Source of the DNA: Saccoglossus kowalevskii
Lineage: Eukaryota > Hemichordata > Enteropneusta > Harrimaniidae
Reading direction: 5' to 3'
Length of the DNA: 64,000 nt
Assembly: GCF_000003605.2 (NCBI RefSeq)
Contig: NW_003122908.1
Span: forward strand, 102,068-166,067
Position 1 is the first letter of the stretch, and every line of letters starts with the position of its first letter. The translations under genes and the position numbers were made by a program. The notes under the pieces were generated by a model, which was not told where the DNA came from, did no database searches, and saw only the letters and a list, made by a program, of their open reading frames with translations. Positions 12,278 to 24,260 of the stretch are shown here, piece after piece.

Positions 12278-15200
12278 CTGTAAAAATAAATGCTTATAAT
12301 GTATTCCATTTTTTTTAAATATGTTAATCCTGAGTCAAAAATAAAATGAAAACATAATTATACAGATATACATATATATATATATATAAACATAATGTCA
12401 TCAGATAACCCGTGCAGAAATGGGCTTCGAGTCGCATCGTTTTAGAGATTGTGTAAAATTTCTCTTTTTTTTTCATCACCCAATCCTACCCCGGCGATCA
12501 CGTTCAGTACTCTACACACGTATTTGGCACATGCGTTCGAGCGGTTTACGGAGAAGTGGGAGAGAAAGCGAGAACAAAAATTCCGTATTATTTTGACACG
12601 ATTTTCTGGACCAGAAAATTTCCAACAGCTTTGCTAAATTTCTTGTTGCCAGCTCTACCGTAAAGATTTAATAAACAGATAATGAATTTTAATAATTTGC
12701 CCCGTACTAGGAAGGAGCACCGTCTCTCTGTATGTGTATATGCCGCGTTGATGATGATCATGATCATCGTAGTCTTCGCGTCGGGGAATTGTCGCTTCGC
12801 ACGAGAACATCGCTGCGTGGCGAAGCGCCCTTGGGGAACTACACATACACTGTGGAAATTGAACGTCTAACGAAGCGTGGTAACAGCATTGTCTTAAGTG
12901 CTTTTCTATTTCCCATACATTCACTCTTTTAAAATATTAAACAGGAAAGTCAGAGATATACCGTGGAGCCGAGTGATACCACGTTTATACTACTAGTATA
13001 GGGGATGTATCGGAAAGCGAAAACAATGCTCTGAGCGCTAATACACGGATTTTGGTTGACAGTGCTGATGTACACGACTCGGCGATGCATCAATGAGCTC
13101 GCAGAGTTTAATCAATAGAGCCATGTAGTAGAAACTTAAGTCAGCAAATCCTCTAGGCTATACTACGAGTTTAATTTTAAATTGGACCTAATTCTGCAAT
13201 GGATTGTCTTTAAGCGTCTCTTATCATGTCCGACAGTGCATTAACTGTGTATAATCGTCACGTGTACTCACTACTACTACACTTGTAACCATCCATCAGT
13301 TGTTACGTATCCGCCATCTTTTTTTCTTCTGTATTTTCTATTTCCATTTCTGTGTTGCCTCTCTTTTGATTTATTTTATGCACAAGTTTACCTGTAGAAT
13401 ATTTTTTTAGTATACATATTATCAAGAGCCAAAACATCAACAACAACTGAACGTCTTATTTCCTAAGCACGTTATATGGGTATCCGAACAAAAAAACACA
13501 ACAACAACAAAGCAATCATAATAGCGACGCCGACGGTTATATAGCATCAAACTGGTAACATACAACGTATTATTAATTTACCCATACTGTGCAATTATAA
13601 CATAACACTTAAAAATTAAGTTTTATCTCTAGTACACTTTTGCAGTACTACATCTATATCTGCACTCATTACACGGAATATAGATGTAGAATTGCGGACA
13701 TTTATTGGGTTTGTTGGAGATAGGACATGCCGTTCGCGGTAATAATAACCTCTTCGTTAAAGCTCGATGGGATTTGATATTTTGCTGGTAGTCATTTATA
13801 AAAAAATAAATAATGATGCTCTTTTTTGATGGTGTGCTGATTAACTAAAACAACCGTCAGTGTGTAAGATGTGGATACTGTCAAGGTGTCCTCCTATCTC
13901 CCCGCATGTTCTTAGCGTTCAGTTTGTTTCAAGACGCCCTAATAACCACTTCACTTGGTCAAATGTAAATCGGTCCTGGGAAGAGAAGAGCTTCCTTTCT
14001 TGAAACGATATAATAGAGAAACAACTCTCCGCAAATTTCATTTAGAATCGCCCAAGTTGCATGTACAGTTCAACCGCCTGACACTGGCCATCTAACTGTG
14101 TCACCGTGAAATTGATGACATGTTCCATCTTTTATTACAGTATTAATATTTGTATGGATATCTTGTCGGCGGTGCGTAATGAACGCTCGCATGGGAGTTG
14201 AAGCCAGTATCCGTGCTGAACCCACAGAGTGTAAACGAGTTGGCCCTTGATTACGGTTGCGGTATCATTGGCTTAAATGCGCTCACTTCGCATCGCCTAC
14301 TACACGAATTCATCACATACTTCACTGGATCGCATCCCGTTTTTGTTCTCTCTCTTTCTCTGATGCCATCTTGGCGCGGAATTTTAGTTATGTTTTCTCC
14401 CTGATGTCGCTTGTCTAAAATGAACAGTTCTCCAAACATTTGAGTTCTTGTAAGAATTCCCCGCGCGCGACTAAAACACGAGAAAAACACATCAGCATAA
14501 GTGGGTTCCTTGCATTCGAAATTAATCGCCTGCCATTGAATATTTATGACTAAGTAACTGGTCGCTTGTTTCGAAAAATTCCTGATTGACAAGTGTACAT
14601 GCATGATGGGGGCTATCTCGTCAGTGTTGATATCCAGTTGTTCGACACAGTTGCACAAAGTTTTGTAAACCAAAAATAAAATCGTTGCTATTAAAAAATA
14701 AAGTTAAGGCAAGTAACTTTAAGTTGCTTTCAAACTGGACCCCAACCTCAACCCCATGCGCGCATAAGTATCTCTCCTGTTCGATTTTGTATTAGTCGTA
14801 TTATCCACGTGGGTATTTGGGTGCAAAGTCATTGTACTCTGTTCTCTCAGTCAGTCACCGCATCCGTCTCATTCCACTTCGTTGTGTTCTCGGGACTTGT
14901 TACGGGCACAATTTTTTTCAATAAGTGTCAAAATATCTAGCATCTATAGTTTTTCTCTTTGGTTGCATCTTTTCATCGGTGTCAGCTATCCACATCGTCG
15001 CCCGTGCTCGGCTGTGCATGAACGCGTGTTAATCGAACTGCGATCCTACAATCACGACCAAATCAGATGATGACGACTACACACAGCTTGCCTAAATATG
15101 TCCATCGTGGCAAAAAGATGGAACAAGCAAACTAAAAATATCTTTTTCTAGATTTTGTACTAATTGGTGAATATAATTAAAATGAATGAATTGAGTTGGT

Positions 15201-16141
15201 TGGTCCGTTTTACGCCCAGTTTTCCACTAGGAAGTCCCCGTACCTCGTTTCCATGTCTTGCAGAATGGAGACCGCCGAGTGTTTAAAGTTCGAATGAGTG
15301 ATTCAATGGACAATTTCCTCCCTATTCGTTACAGGCAGTTTCAAAAACCTGACAAATTTGCCTTTAGAAATCTCCTTGTTAAGTTGAGTCAGTGTGAAAT
15401 GCCTGCTTTTTATTCCCCAATCGTTTTAGGGCTTTGTTGCTACCTCTCGTGACTGAACACAGACACACCGCACTCTTGTTGTTTTTTTCTATTTGTTTGT
15501 TGAGATTGGTTTCTTTCCTCCGATGTTTTTGCAACATAAACCACCTTTGTCAGTTTCACCATAGACCTAATTTACATGAAAGCCGATGTTTGTGTAGGCA
15601 GACCTTAGCCTCTTTGTTGGAACAATGGCTGGGCCGCTGCAAAACCAACTATCATCTACGTTTGTGGAGTTTTTTCTATAGTACCAATGTTGCAATATTT
15701 TCTTTACATTAAACTCGAGGCGAGTCTTGTTAAAATTAGCATGTGAAACTCTTTGATAGCGCGGCAAACGTCGGACTTGTACTCTTTTCTTTTAAGCCCC
15801 GCTTGTAACGTCATCACCAATTTCTCATATTTGCATACTATATACATGATCACAATCTTCGTCGCATGCAAAATAAAAAAAAAAAACTTAGTTTATTTTC
15901 TAATTCTCAATGTAAATAGACGTCGCCAAATTGTTTAATTCATTTTTCTAACTTTTAATTTCAAATAACAAAGTACTGACAATTATTTTCAGTTTTATAA
16001 CATTATAGAAAAGTACTCTGTTCCGTCACGGTTTCGTCCATTCCAGAACAACTTCACTGATAACATTAAAGTACTACTAAAACGTTTAAAACAGACCCTA
16101 ACATATGTTGTTCGGAATATGTTGTAAATTTAAGGTCCTGA

Positions 16142-16166
16142 CTCGAGAGATTCGGTCGCTCTCGAG
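16142..16166. repeat. Perfect 8-bp inverted repeat CTCGAGAG/CTCTCGAG
   Basis: CTCGAGAG at 16142-16149 and CTCTCGAG at 16159-16166, with a 9-base spacer. It sits at the left edge of a 250-base stretch with several GATAA motifs (about 16238-16400). Role unknown. Confidence 0.7.
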
Positions 16167-17098
16167 CTTTGGCCCGATTTTAATATCTGGCTGTCAATTT
16201 ACACTGATGGCGCACATATGCTCAACGGGGATTTCACGATAAAAACGGGGTGTTATAAACAATCCTTATTTGGGGTATCTAATCGGGTGCGATTTTAATT
16301 CCCTCGTGTGACAGGGGGATAAAACAAGGATAAAATACATCTGATATTTCAAGGCAGTTAATGTTAGAAATTGACAAAATGGCTCATTTTGGGGGATAAT
16401 TGTTCAAAAATATAAATAATTATATCAGTGTGGCTTCATTTAGATGAAAAATAAAAAAAAACGAACGTAATTATCGGTGCGTAAAAAAATAACGGTATCA
16501 GATGTGTTGAACTGCTCATTGGCAGTCGGTGGTGAGAGATGCGAGTGAAACTGACTCGGTCACGTATTTTGAATTCCCGCAGAAAACACATAAATAAATA
16601 CGAATACGCTGGATTACACATATTCGCTTAAAAACTGGACGATCTCTATCTGGACACTGGAACCAGTGACCTGATAAATGTGATTGTAGTTTAGTGCCGC
16701 GTTTTGCAAGCGAAAAAAAATGGTGTACTAGTGTAAAACGAAAAAAAAATCGTGATGGGTTGATGTGACAGTCTGTCATGTGGAGCTTGACATGGACGAC
16801 TGCTTGTCATATTATCTGTTTGAATGGCAGCGCACGGCATCGATGGTGATTCTCACCGCTGATTGGCTGGTTTGTCTGAAAAGGCCATGTGCATCTCTGA
16901 GCGTTCATGTTTTGATTCGTACCATCATCACCGCACTGTATTTCCCGGGCCTTAACTACTAATTACCTTTCAATACTCGTATTTACCACAATTAGCGACT
17001 GACTGGTTTAATTGGAGAGAAGATGATGGTATAATAAGTCATTTTTAGTCGGAGCAGTAAATAATTTTTCGACTGTTCACTTCAATTTTTTTTCCTCG

Positions 17099-17117
17099 TT
17101 TTTTTTTTTTTTTTTTT
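17099..17117. repeat. Poly(T) tract, 19 nt
   Basis: The longest T homopolymer noted in the window. No transposon body ending in this tract could be identified on either side. Confidence 0.9.
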
Positions 17118-19193
17118 AAATTGTACTGCTAATCCACGCCACACAAGATTGCTAGCAAAATAAGTGTTGACATAGTGGTCGGTATGCTACCACGATGCTA
17201 CAGCATGGCGATACGCAACAGGTGGTTGAAATGATATTAAAACGCACTCTTTAAATTTACGGAGTCAAATCCAACATTTAAATAAAAAGTCTTTAGTGGA
17301 GTTGAGAAAATATTACTCACCTCAAACAATCAAACATTTTAATGCAAAAAAAAGAAGATATATCCATACTGGTGCAACTTAGCCCAAATCGTTCGTACAT
17401 CATGAGTACTAGTATATATTCCGTGTACGATTTTTGGCGGGTATAATGTGTAAAAAGTTCAGAAATATGACGTATTTTTCAGTCATGTATTGTTTCCAGT
17501 GGGTGATTGATTGTTGTAGTCGTACGTTTCTCTAAAAAAGAAATCAACCGTATTGTGCACAGATAAAACAATCAATGAAAACGAATCTCCCGAAAACACA
17601 CACCGACTGTGAACTCCATTCGATTACGTCATTTTAAAAAAAGAAGGTATAAATGTATTTATATGTGATAATTCTGTCTGGCGAATTCATTGGACGCGTT
17701 TTATAAATACATGTCACGTGAGTGAACGATAGGATTTCCCGCCACATTATATGGAGCTATTGTGGGTAATATGTTGAACCGATGTTTTGCTGTTGGTTTA
17801 TGGGATTTTGCTCGACAACACAATGTCGATGCTAGTTCAGTTTCACAATAACTGGTGATCACGTTATTGTGTGCTATAGTCACTGTACAAACACTGGACA
17901 CTTTTAAATAGCCATGCTTGCGATTGTTGTCTTTTTTAACCATAAGCACATCGGATCCAATATAGAACCGATTACGAGATTCCGAGATATGCTGCTGACA
18001 ATAAGTTCGGTTTACTCTTGTACCCGATTAGTTTGTTTTGGGGGCACTCAATTGCCGGCGTCTGTGTACAGCAACAGTTTTCACAGTACACAGTGCCCGG
18101 CCTCCACACGTTTCTCTCCGTATTTTCAGCCAATGAATCGAGGTTCAAACTGTTAAAAAGTTCCATCCTGCATAGTTTCTGGCGAGATTTTGGGACTTTG
18201 CCAAGACGCCTCTTTTTTTGTGTGTGTGGAACGTTTGTTCAAGATCGTTTTTTTTTCTCAAACTAAAACCCAGCATTTCCTTCCTCAGTTTGAGTAGTTG
18301 ATTTCGCGTTAATTGGGGCAGGTGATTAGCAAATCCAGTGCCCTCCGGGGTCACTCAGACCTTGACAATTTGAAAACAGCTCGGCGTGTCGGCACCGAAT
18401 TGTGCGAAGGACTCTGAAACTGCCGTTTGTTTTTGCCCTCATTTACGCATCCAAATATTTACTGCCTTGCGTTTTTTCACAAAGAATGGCCTCTAGCTAA
18501 TAAAAGTTTGGCTTGCAGGGTAATGAAAAAGAAAAACATTTGACAATATGCAGATTTTTCGTCAAATTAAGTAGGTGACGTCATGAGAGTTGTTTGTTAG
18601 ATGTCAGTTTATAGCGACGTTAGTGTAAATGTTCGAAACTTGGTTAGCTCGGATAAAGCAATGGGTAAAATGGTCACTGGGGAAAGAATGGGGGAAAATC
18701 TATTACCCCCTTGGCGGTGCATATTGCGTTGGCGTCGAATATTTGCCTGTGACACCATGCATGTACACAACTTGGCCTGGTTGGCACGAACTGGGATAAA
18801 ACTGGAAAACAAAAATAGACCCCAACTATTCGGGATAAGATGATTGAATGACAGCCAGACGTATGTCCGTAAACTTTCCATCAAAGGTTCACAACTAGCC
18901 GTCAGGTATTCTCTGTCGGGCGATTATAGCGGACCTCTATTCTTTTTGGGGTGACCCGTTGATAACGGAGGTTTTGTCTCACTTTCCGGCTTGGATAATG
19001 CCATCCTTTGCTTGCCCATCAGTCCTATAGTAAATCACTCAATCGAAAACTTAAGCATTGGGAAATTCCTTTCAGCGCCTACAGATTGGGGGTCGGGACA
19101 ACAATTGTAGATGTGGTCCTTACTTGGGTGTGGAGGAGCGCTCTGCGAGAACGTTAAGGCACCATGATGGCCTTCTAAATGTTTTATTATTGT

Positions 19194-19196
<3 letters not shown>

Positions 19197-19262
<66 letters not shown>

Positions 19263-19267
19263 TATAT
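19197..19267. repeat. (TA)n microsatellite, about 71 nt
   Basis: The longest simple repeat in the window, with a single G interruption at 19244. It lies 3.2 kb upstream of SoxB1. Confidence 0.97.
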
Positions 19268-19775
19268 TAAATTCGACTAGTGCTGTTATCGCAGTTGTGT
19301 GCTGAATGTTTCAGATATACTTGGCGGTAATCAAGGTTCGGCCTATGCGCATTGGTTTAATGGTGTATCATGGCGTGCAGTAAAAGTATCCAAATAGGAA
19401 ACGATTCCGACACGCTCTCTCACTTTCTACCTTTTCTAAACATAGATCTCATCTCCCATTCCCACTTTCTCTGTTTTCACTCTCTCGATCGATCTGGTTT
19501 GGTTTGGTTTAGGTGTACGTGTCGGGTAAAAACCATGTTCTTGTCGCGACAACTCACGTGGGACTGATGTGCACTTAAAACAAGTCGTTTATTAATTTTC
19601 CCCGTGATTTCCACAGACTGGGCGGATGATTACTAACGCAATTTCCCGCCACGCCAAGGGGATTTTCTCATCGTTTGCAGTTTGTTGATCTGCGTTGCAG
19701 ATGAGAATTGATTACACTAATCTGTGTATGCCCTGGTTATGGAGTAGGTGGAGTCCACTTTTTTCATATTTGGCA

Positions 19776-19917
19776 GCTAATTAACGCTGTTGTCGCATTT
19801 CTTGTATTTTGACGCTGAATCGCGGCGGCCAGGTAATGACACATTGTTCTTCTGCTCGGTTGGGGGGCGCCACCTACATTAACAACACTGTGTATTATTT
19901 TTTTTTAATTGTGGGAA
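19776..19917. promoter_or_regulatory. Candidate SoxB1 upstream enhancer (homeodomain, Sox and CSL-like motifs)
   Basis: Within about 140 bases, some 2.6-2.7 kb upstream of SoxB1, lie GCTAATTAAC (homeodomain core TAATTA at 19778-19783), a perfect Sox consensus CATTGTT (19842-19848) and TGTGGGAA (19910-19917), which matches the Su(H)/CSL consensus. The surrounding 19.6-20.1 kb is less repetitive and less AT-rich than most of the desert. Motif presence is seen; enhancer function, including possible Sox autoregulation and Notch input, is inference. Confidence 0.25.
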
Positions 19918-21989
19918 GCTGAACTGAAGCGAACGAGGACTTTGGTGTCGATATTTCCCAACTGGGTGAAACTTTAACGCCCGTGCAATTTGAAGTTGTA
20001 TTAAAATTATGGTCTACCTATAATTCCCACTGAAATAACACATTTATTAGTTTTACCAGAGTAAGGCGGGGCCTGATTAACCAGGTCTCCATTTCAAGTG
20101 TATTTTATCCCTCGTCCAAACTTTGATGGCATTGAAAACGTTTATAGTAAATCCTGTGCAAGCATAGCGCTAACAATGTGGTGTATTTATTTTGAAGCTG
20201 TGTGACTGAGATTGTGTGAAAACTTAGTCATGACAATTATATTCATATGGTCTGGGGTGGCTCACTGAAAAAAAAATGCTGCGTTTATTAATGTATAAAT
20301 GTGATATGAACTACTCGCAAAAGTGCACCAAGTTCATGAGAACATGGGGGAAACAAATTGTTTATTTTTAAGTTCAAGTGTGAACGTTGCCCTCTGCGTC
20401 CACAAGGCTGCCAAATGTTTGACATTCTTCCACTCACTCATGCAAAGAAATGTACAAGTGTCAATCTGACGGGGCTCGACGCGCTAAAATGTTCCTATGA
20501 ATATGGAAACAACATTAACACGGCCTGTACGGTAAATCTAATTAACGTCGAGAAAAGAGTTTCATTTTTGTTTTGTATGTACCCCTAGTAGAACAAAGAG
20601 GGGGCTGTTGTCACGTTTTTCTCGGAGTCGGTTGCTAATGTGAACACGGCGCTAATGAATTCGGTGGAAGCCATTAACACTCCTAAGACGCGCGTAACTC
20701 CATTCCCAGGGCGGAAACAAAAGTGTTTTTGACAGTTTTTTTTTTCCTCCCAAGAATTAAGATACCTAGTCTATACAGGTCATTTAATGTTTTCTAAAAT
20801 AGTCTCCCTAATATATACATATATATATACATACATATATACAGCCCGAAAATAAATAAATAATATTGAAGAAAAAAAAAATATTATCATATATGTGTAT
20901 ACTAGCAGAATAAGTTAAAGTAGAAATGCATCTAAACTAAACCGGGTCGGCAGCCGCCGTAGAGTCCAACAATCACATCGTCGTTTGTATGCACCAGCTC
21001 TTACCGCAGCCCACGAACACGGGGACTAACTAAAATAACTACGCACTATGACTGCGCGTGGATTTTTATACTACGGTAGTTTTATTATGTTATTGTTGTC
21101 CTTTAGGTTTTTTTTCACCCGCGTGAATTGACTTCTGTGTGACGAGCGACTGTTTAAAACAATACATGTATCCTTGTGTGCTCGGATTTCCATTATAGTA
21201 TTGCGGAGTATTGATGTATTACAACAGTAGTGAACAACACAGATTTGCTGCCCGATAGTTATAGGACAATACAACGTAGAATGCTCTGTACTCGATAATG
21301 TACAATTTATTACAATATTATTTGCCACGCTTTGTATATGTCGCATAAAACATTAAGTTCTTATGCACATAGCGGCGATTATTGGAGGACGGGCCTAGAC
21401 AAAAATGTTTCCAACCCCTATAACTGGTCTTTAGTTACCTAATTTTCTACTTCTTTTTAAGGGACTTCGTTCTGGAGGGGGGATTTCATACAAACATTTC
21501 TGCTCTTTCAGCAAGGCAATGGTGGTTTATTTGAGGTGTTGAAAAGCGAGAATATGGAATGAATACTAATCGCCGTAAAGGCGGGGTCTCGCTGTGTACG
21601 GTTCCTGCTCGTATTTCACCCGTCCTGTTTGTTCTGCGATGTTCTGCACACTGAATAAGATAGCGACCCTGTCCATGCCCCGACTTTTTACTACGACAGA
21701 GCGACACGTTATATACTATTAGTTTAGATGTTCCAGCATGCAATCTCTGACGCAACGAGCGGAACCCATCTTTTCCTATTTTTTGTTTTAGCTTTATTTA
21801 CACACAACCTCGAATAGAGTTAGGCGTACTAGGATGGTAAAAAAAAAAAAAAAAACTTTAAAAAAAATCTGCATTTTGCCCCTCCACATTCTAACGTAGA
21901 CTGAGATGACAGCTAGAAGTACGCTTAATTGCATAGCCCATCTCCCGGGCTACGGTTGCACAAAGCAGAATCAGCTATTTTTCATTAGT
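19918..21989. other. SoxB1 5' flank, non-coding
   Basis: No coding frame supported. It includes AT-rich patches near 20809-20842, poly(A) at 21839-21855 and a TGACAGCT motif at 21907-21914 that repeats in the promoter block. Confidence 0.65.
21839..21855. repeat. Poly(A) tract, 17 nt
   Basis: An A homopolymer immediately upstream of the SoxB1 promoter block. Confidence 0.9.
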
Positions 21990-22505
21990 GTCCGTTGATT
22001 GGCACGTGGACTGGATGTCAGTCAAACAACACGTCGGGTAAACACCTGCAGCTGGAAGTATTTTTAATCAGAATTGAAATGACAGCTCGCTTCCTTCATT
22101 GGGGTGATTATCCAGTAATTGACACTTTTGACTGGCCAACTCGCGTTTTGATTGGCTGCTGGGATAATAAAATGTAAAATGGTGACGCCTAGTCCCGCCC
22201 CCGTGGCTTAGCAACTCGCCAATTGTCACCTGGCTACGTCATCTGTCATTTAGCTAACACAGCTAAATAACAATCTATCAGAGCTGTCAACATACTCGTC
22301 GCTGATTGGTTGCCCCATCGCCTCTGCCAATCAATAACACATGGACGTGATAGGCAAACGAGCCCAAAAATAACCAGTCTTTCTGTCGGAGTAGACGCTA
22401 GCTCGACTCGCTCTGCCTTCTTACAACAAACATTATCTGCTGTTCCAACCTCTTCTACAACACCATTATCTACGTGGTAGCAGCAACATATATTAATTGT
22501 ATACT
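21990..22505 (+). promoter_or_regulatory. SoxB1 proximal promoter and 5' leader, CCAAT-box rich
   Basis: The block directly upstream of the SoxB1 start has six CCAAT/ATTGG pentamers at 21998-22002, 22098-22102, 22151-22155, 22219-22223, 22305-22309 and 22327-22331. Four of these are the longer TGATTGG or its complement, and the last two form an inverted pair, TGATTGG 22303-22309 and CCAATCA 22327-22333. A GC box, CCCGCCCCC, lies at 22194-22202. TGACAG-type (TALE/MEIS-like) motifs lie at 22080-22087, 22243-22248 and 22282-22289, with another just upstream at 21907-21914. An A-rich TATA-like stretch, CCAAAAATAA, near 22373 would place initiation close to 22400. Motifs are seen directly; factor identity (NF-Y, Sp/KLF, TALE) and the start site are inferred. 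Confidence 0.6.
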
Positions 22506-23447
22506 ATGATGGAACAAACGGACTTGAAGCAGGTTTCCATGATGGGCTCAGGTCAGATTTGCAGTTCGAACCCGACTACTCCAACCTCCAGTTCCGCCAA
22601 CAAAATGCTGGGACCTGACCGTGTCAAACGTCCGATGAATGCCTTCATGGTGTGGTCCCGTGGACAGCGACGTAAGATGGCGCAGGAGAACCCCAAAATG
22701 CATAACTCTGAGATTAGTAAACGACTTGGGGCCGAATGGAAGTTGCTGTCGGAGGCTGAGAAGCGACCATTTATCGACGAGGCCAAGCGACTTCGGGCCG
22801 TACACATGAAGGAACACCCCGATTACAAATACCGACCAAGACGCAAGACGAGACACTTATGAGAAAGATAAGTATGGACTCCCCGGTATGATTTCACCCG
22901 GTGGTGGGGCTCTGTTCAACGGGCCGTCGATGGTATGCAGTATCCACTCAATGGTTACATGAATGGTGGCTACCCAATGATGCAACCAGACCAACTGTCA
23001 GCGCACACATATCAACCCCATAGCCTCGCTAGCGCTCAATCACAAATGGCGCAGGCTAATGGCGGACTTCACCCGCGCTATGACATGCCAAGTCAAATTT
23101 ACACACCTATGTGTACAGCCGGCTCCTATGTCAACCCGCCGACGAGTTACACTATGACAGCACCTTACACAACACAACACAACCAAATGCACCAGTCTCC
23201 GGCAGCGGTGGGAATCTCCAAATCAGAACCAATGGTGAGTGCGGCGACGGCGGCAGCAGTAGCAGCGAACCGAGGAAGGAGCTGTCCGGGCGATTTGAGA
23301 GAAATGATTTCCATGTACCTACCGGGTGATGCCAACGACCCAAATGCTCGTCAACACAGCAATGCCATGGTGGCACACCAAGAACAATATTCACAGAATC
23401 CGTCAGGAGTCGGGGTAAACGGTACGGTCCCCCTTACGCATATGTAA
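22506..23447 (+). CDS. SoxB1: SoxB1-group HMG-box transcription factor (Sox1/2/3 family), single exon, three apparent 1-nt deletions
   Basis: A nuclear DNA-binding factor of the Sox1/2/3 group; the family binds CATTGTT-type sites and maintains neural and stem-cell progenitors. The start is the first ATG of a tandem ATG ATG (22506, 22509), and no ATG occurs in the preceding 160 bases. The HMG box starts at D38 (22617) with [20 protein letters not shown] and runs to about residue 117 ([12 protein letters not shown]). Later come GISKSEP (about 237-243, a SUMO-type KSE site), an Ala-rich stretch, [15 protein letters not shown] (about 261-275, SoxB1-specific) and the C-terminus [10 protein letters not shown]. 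As written, frame 1 stops at 22860-22862, a middle piece ([15 protein letters not shown]) reads in another frame, and the original frame resumes at 22935. One base is missing at each of about 22851-22852, 22861-22863 and 22931-22934. Allowing for these gives about 314 residues, close to vertebrate SOX2 (317). There is no intron, as is usual for SoxB1. An expressed gene with consensus errors is more likely than a pseudogene, because the distal domains are fully conserved. Confidence 0.95.
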
Positions 23448-24260
23448 TAACTTTATTTTCAAACTTGTCAAAAGTCACATGCCTTTCTATATAGACTGTT
23501 TTTTTTACCAAGGGAGCTCCTGCTTATTTCACTCAATTCATTGCCGCTCACCTTTGTACCCGAAATCACAACTTGGGGTATGTTGTATAAATAACTTTAA
23601 TAGCTCTGTTTGATCGAGCGAGCGACTGACTTCGGCCACGAAGTTGAACATAATTTTTTGTAAAAGTCCCGAGGAAGGAAAAACTTATTGTAGATTAGAA
23701 GTACTTTAAAAAACACAGGTGAATATTTTGTAACAAAACATTGAAAAATCCAAAGGATGCAGTCAGTCACAAATGTTTATCTTGCGAACCATACTCGTCC
23801 TTATTGTAAAAAAGATGTTGAGACCGTTTTTTTATTATTTAAATGTACGTTTCGTATAGAATTCATTTTTTTTGTTTTAAACTCTGACAGCTACTTTGCC
23901 TACGCACCACTTAACGTCGCGCGGTTTGATACTTTTGAGTCCGCGCAGAAACAGTTTTGAGTCCAGTTTGTCATGTTCCAATTTCGCTCTAAGTAATTTA
24001 TAGCAAGTTTTCTTTGGACCATCCATATTTCTTTTTACGTGGAAAAAATGTCTTTGAGTTAGGTTATTTTCCTACAAATGCTGTTCAGTTGTCTTAGACT
24101 ATTCACTTTACTTGTCATCTTATTTTTTTGAAGTCTTATATTTTAGGCTTTTGTACAAGCCGGTATTTGTATATATATATATGCACACAGTTCTAACCAA
24201 TGTTCTTATGCCAGATTGACGAGTTTCGTTTTGGAAAAGAAAAGATAAATAAATTAAAGT
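23448..24260 (+). other. Probable SoxB1 3' UTR with AATAAA poly(A) signal at 24248-24253
   Basis: About 800 bases of AT-rich non-coding sequence follow the SoxB1 stop TAA at 23445-23447. The first exact AATAAA found downstream is at 24248-24253, with an overlapping ATTAAA at 24253-24258. A Pumilio-like TGTATATA occurs at 24168-24175, but it sits in a short TA microsatellite and carries little information. The UTR end is inferred and could be further upstream if a non-canonical signal is used. Confidence 0.4.

Larger units (their letters stand above)
12278..19196. other. Intergenic, no gene recognised
   Basis: Contains a TA tract near 12370-12388, an octamer at 15829-15836, the CTCGAGAG inverted repeat with a nearby GATAA cluster, and poly(T) at 17099. 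A 140-codon frame on the minus strand at 14251-14673 has no recognisable domain and is of chance length. Confidence 0.65.

Noticed and set aside
14251-14673. 140-codon open frame on the minus strand
   Set aside because: Length is within chance expectation for 64 kb on two strands, with no domain and no convincing splice or poly(A) context.
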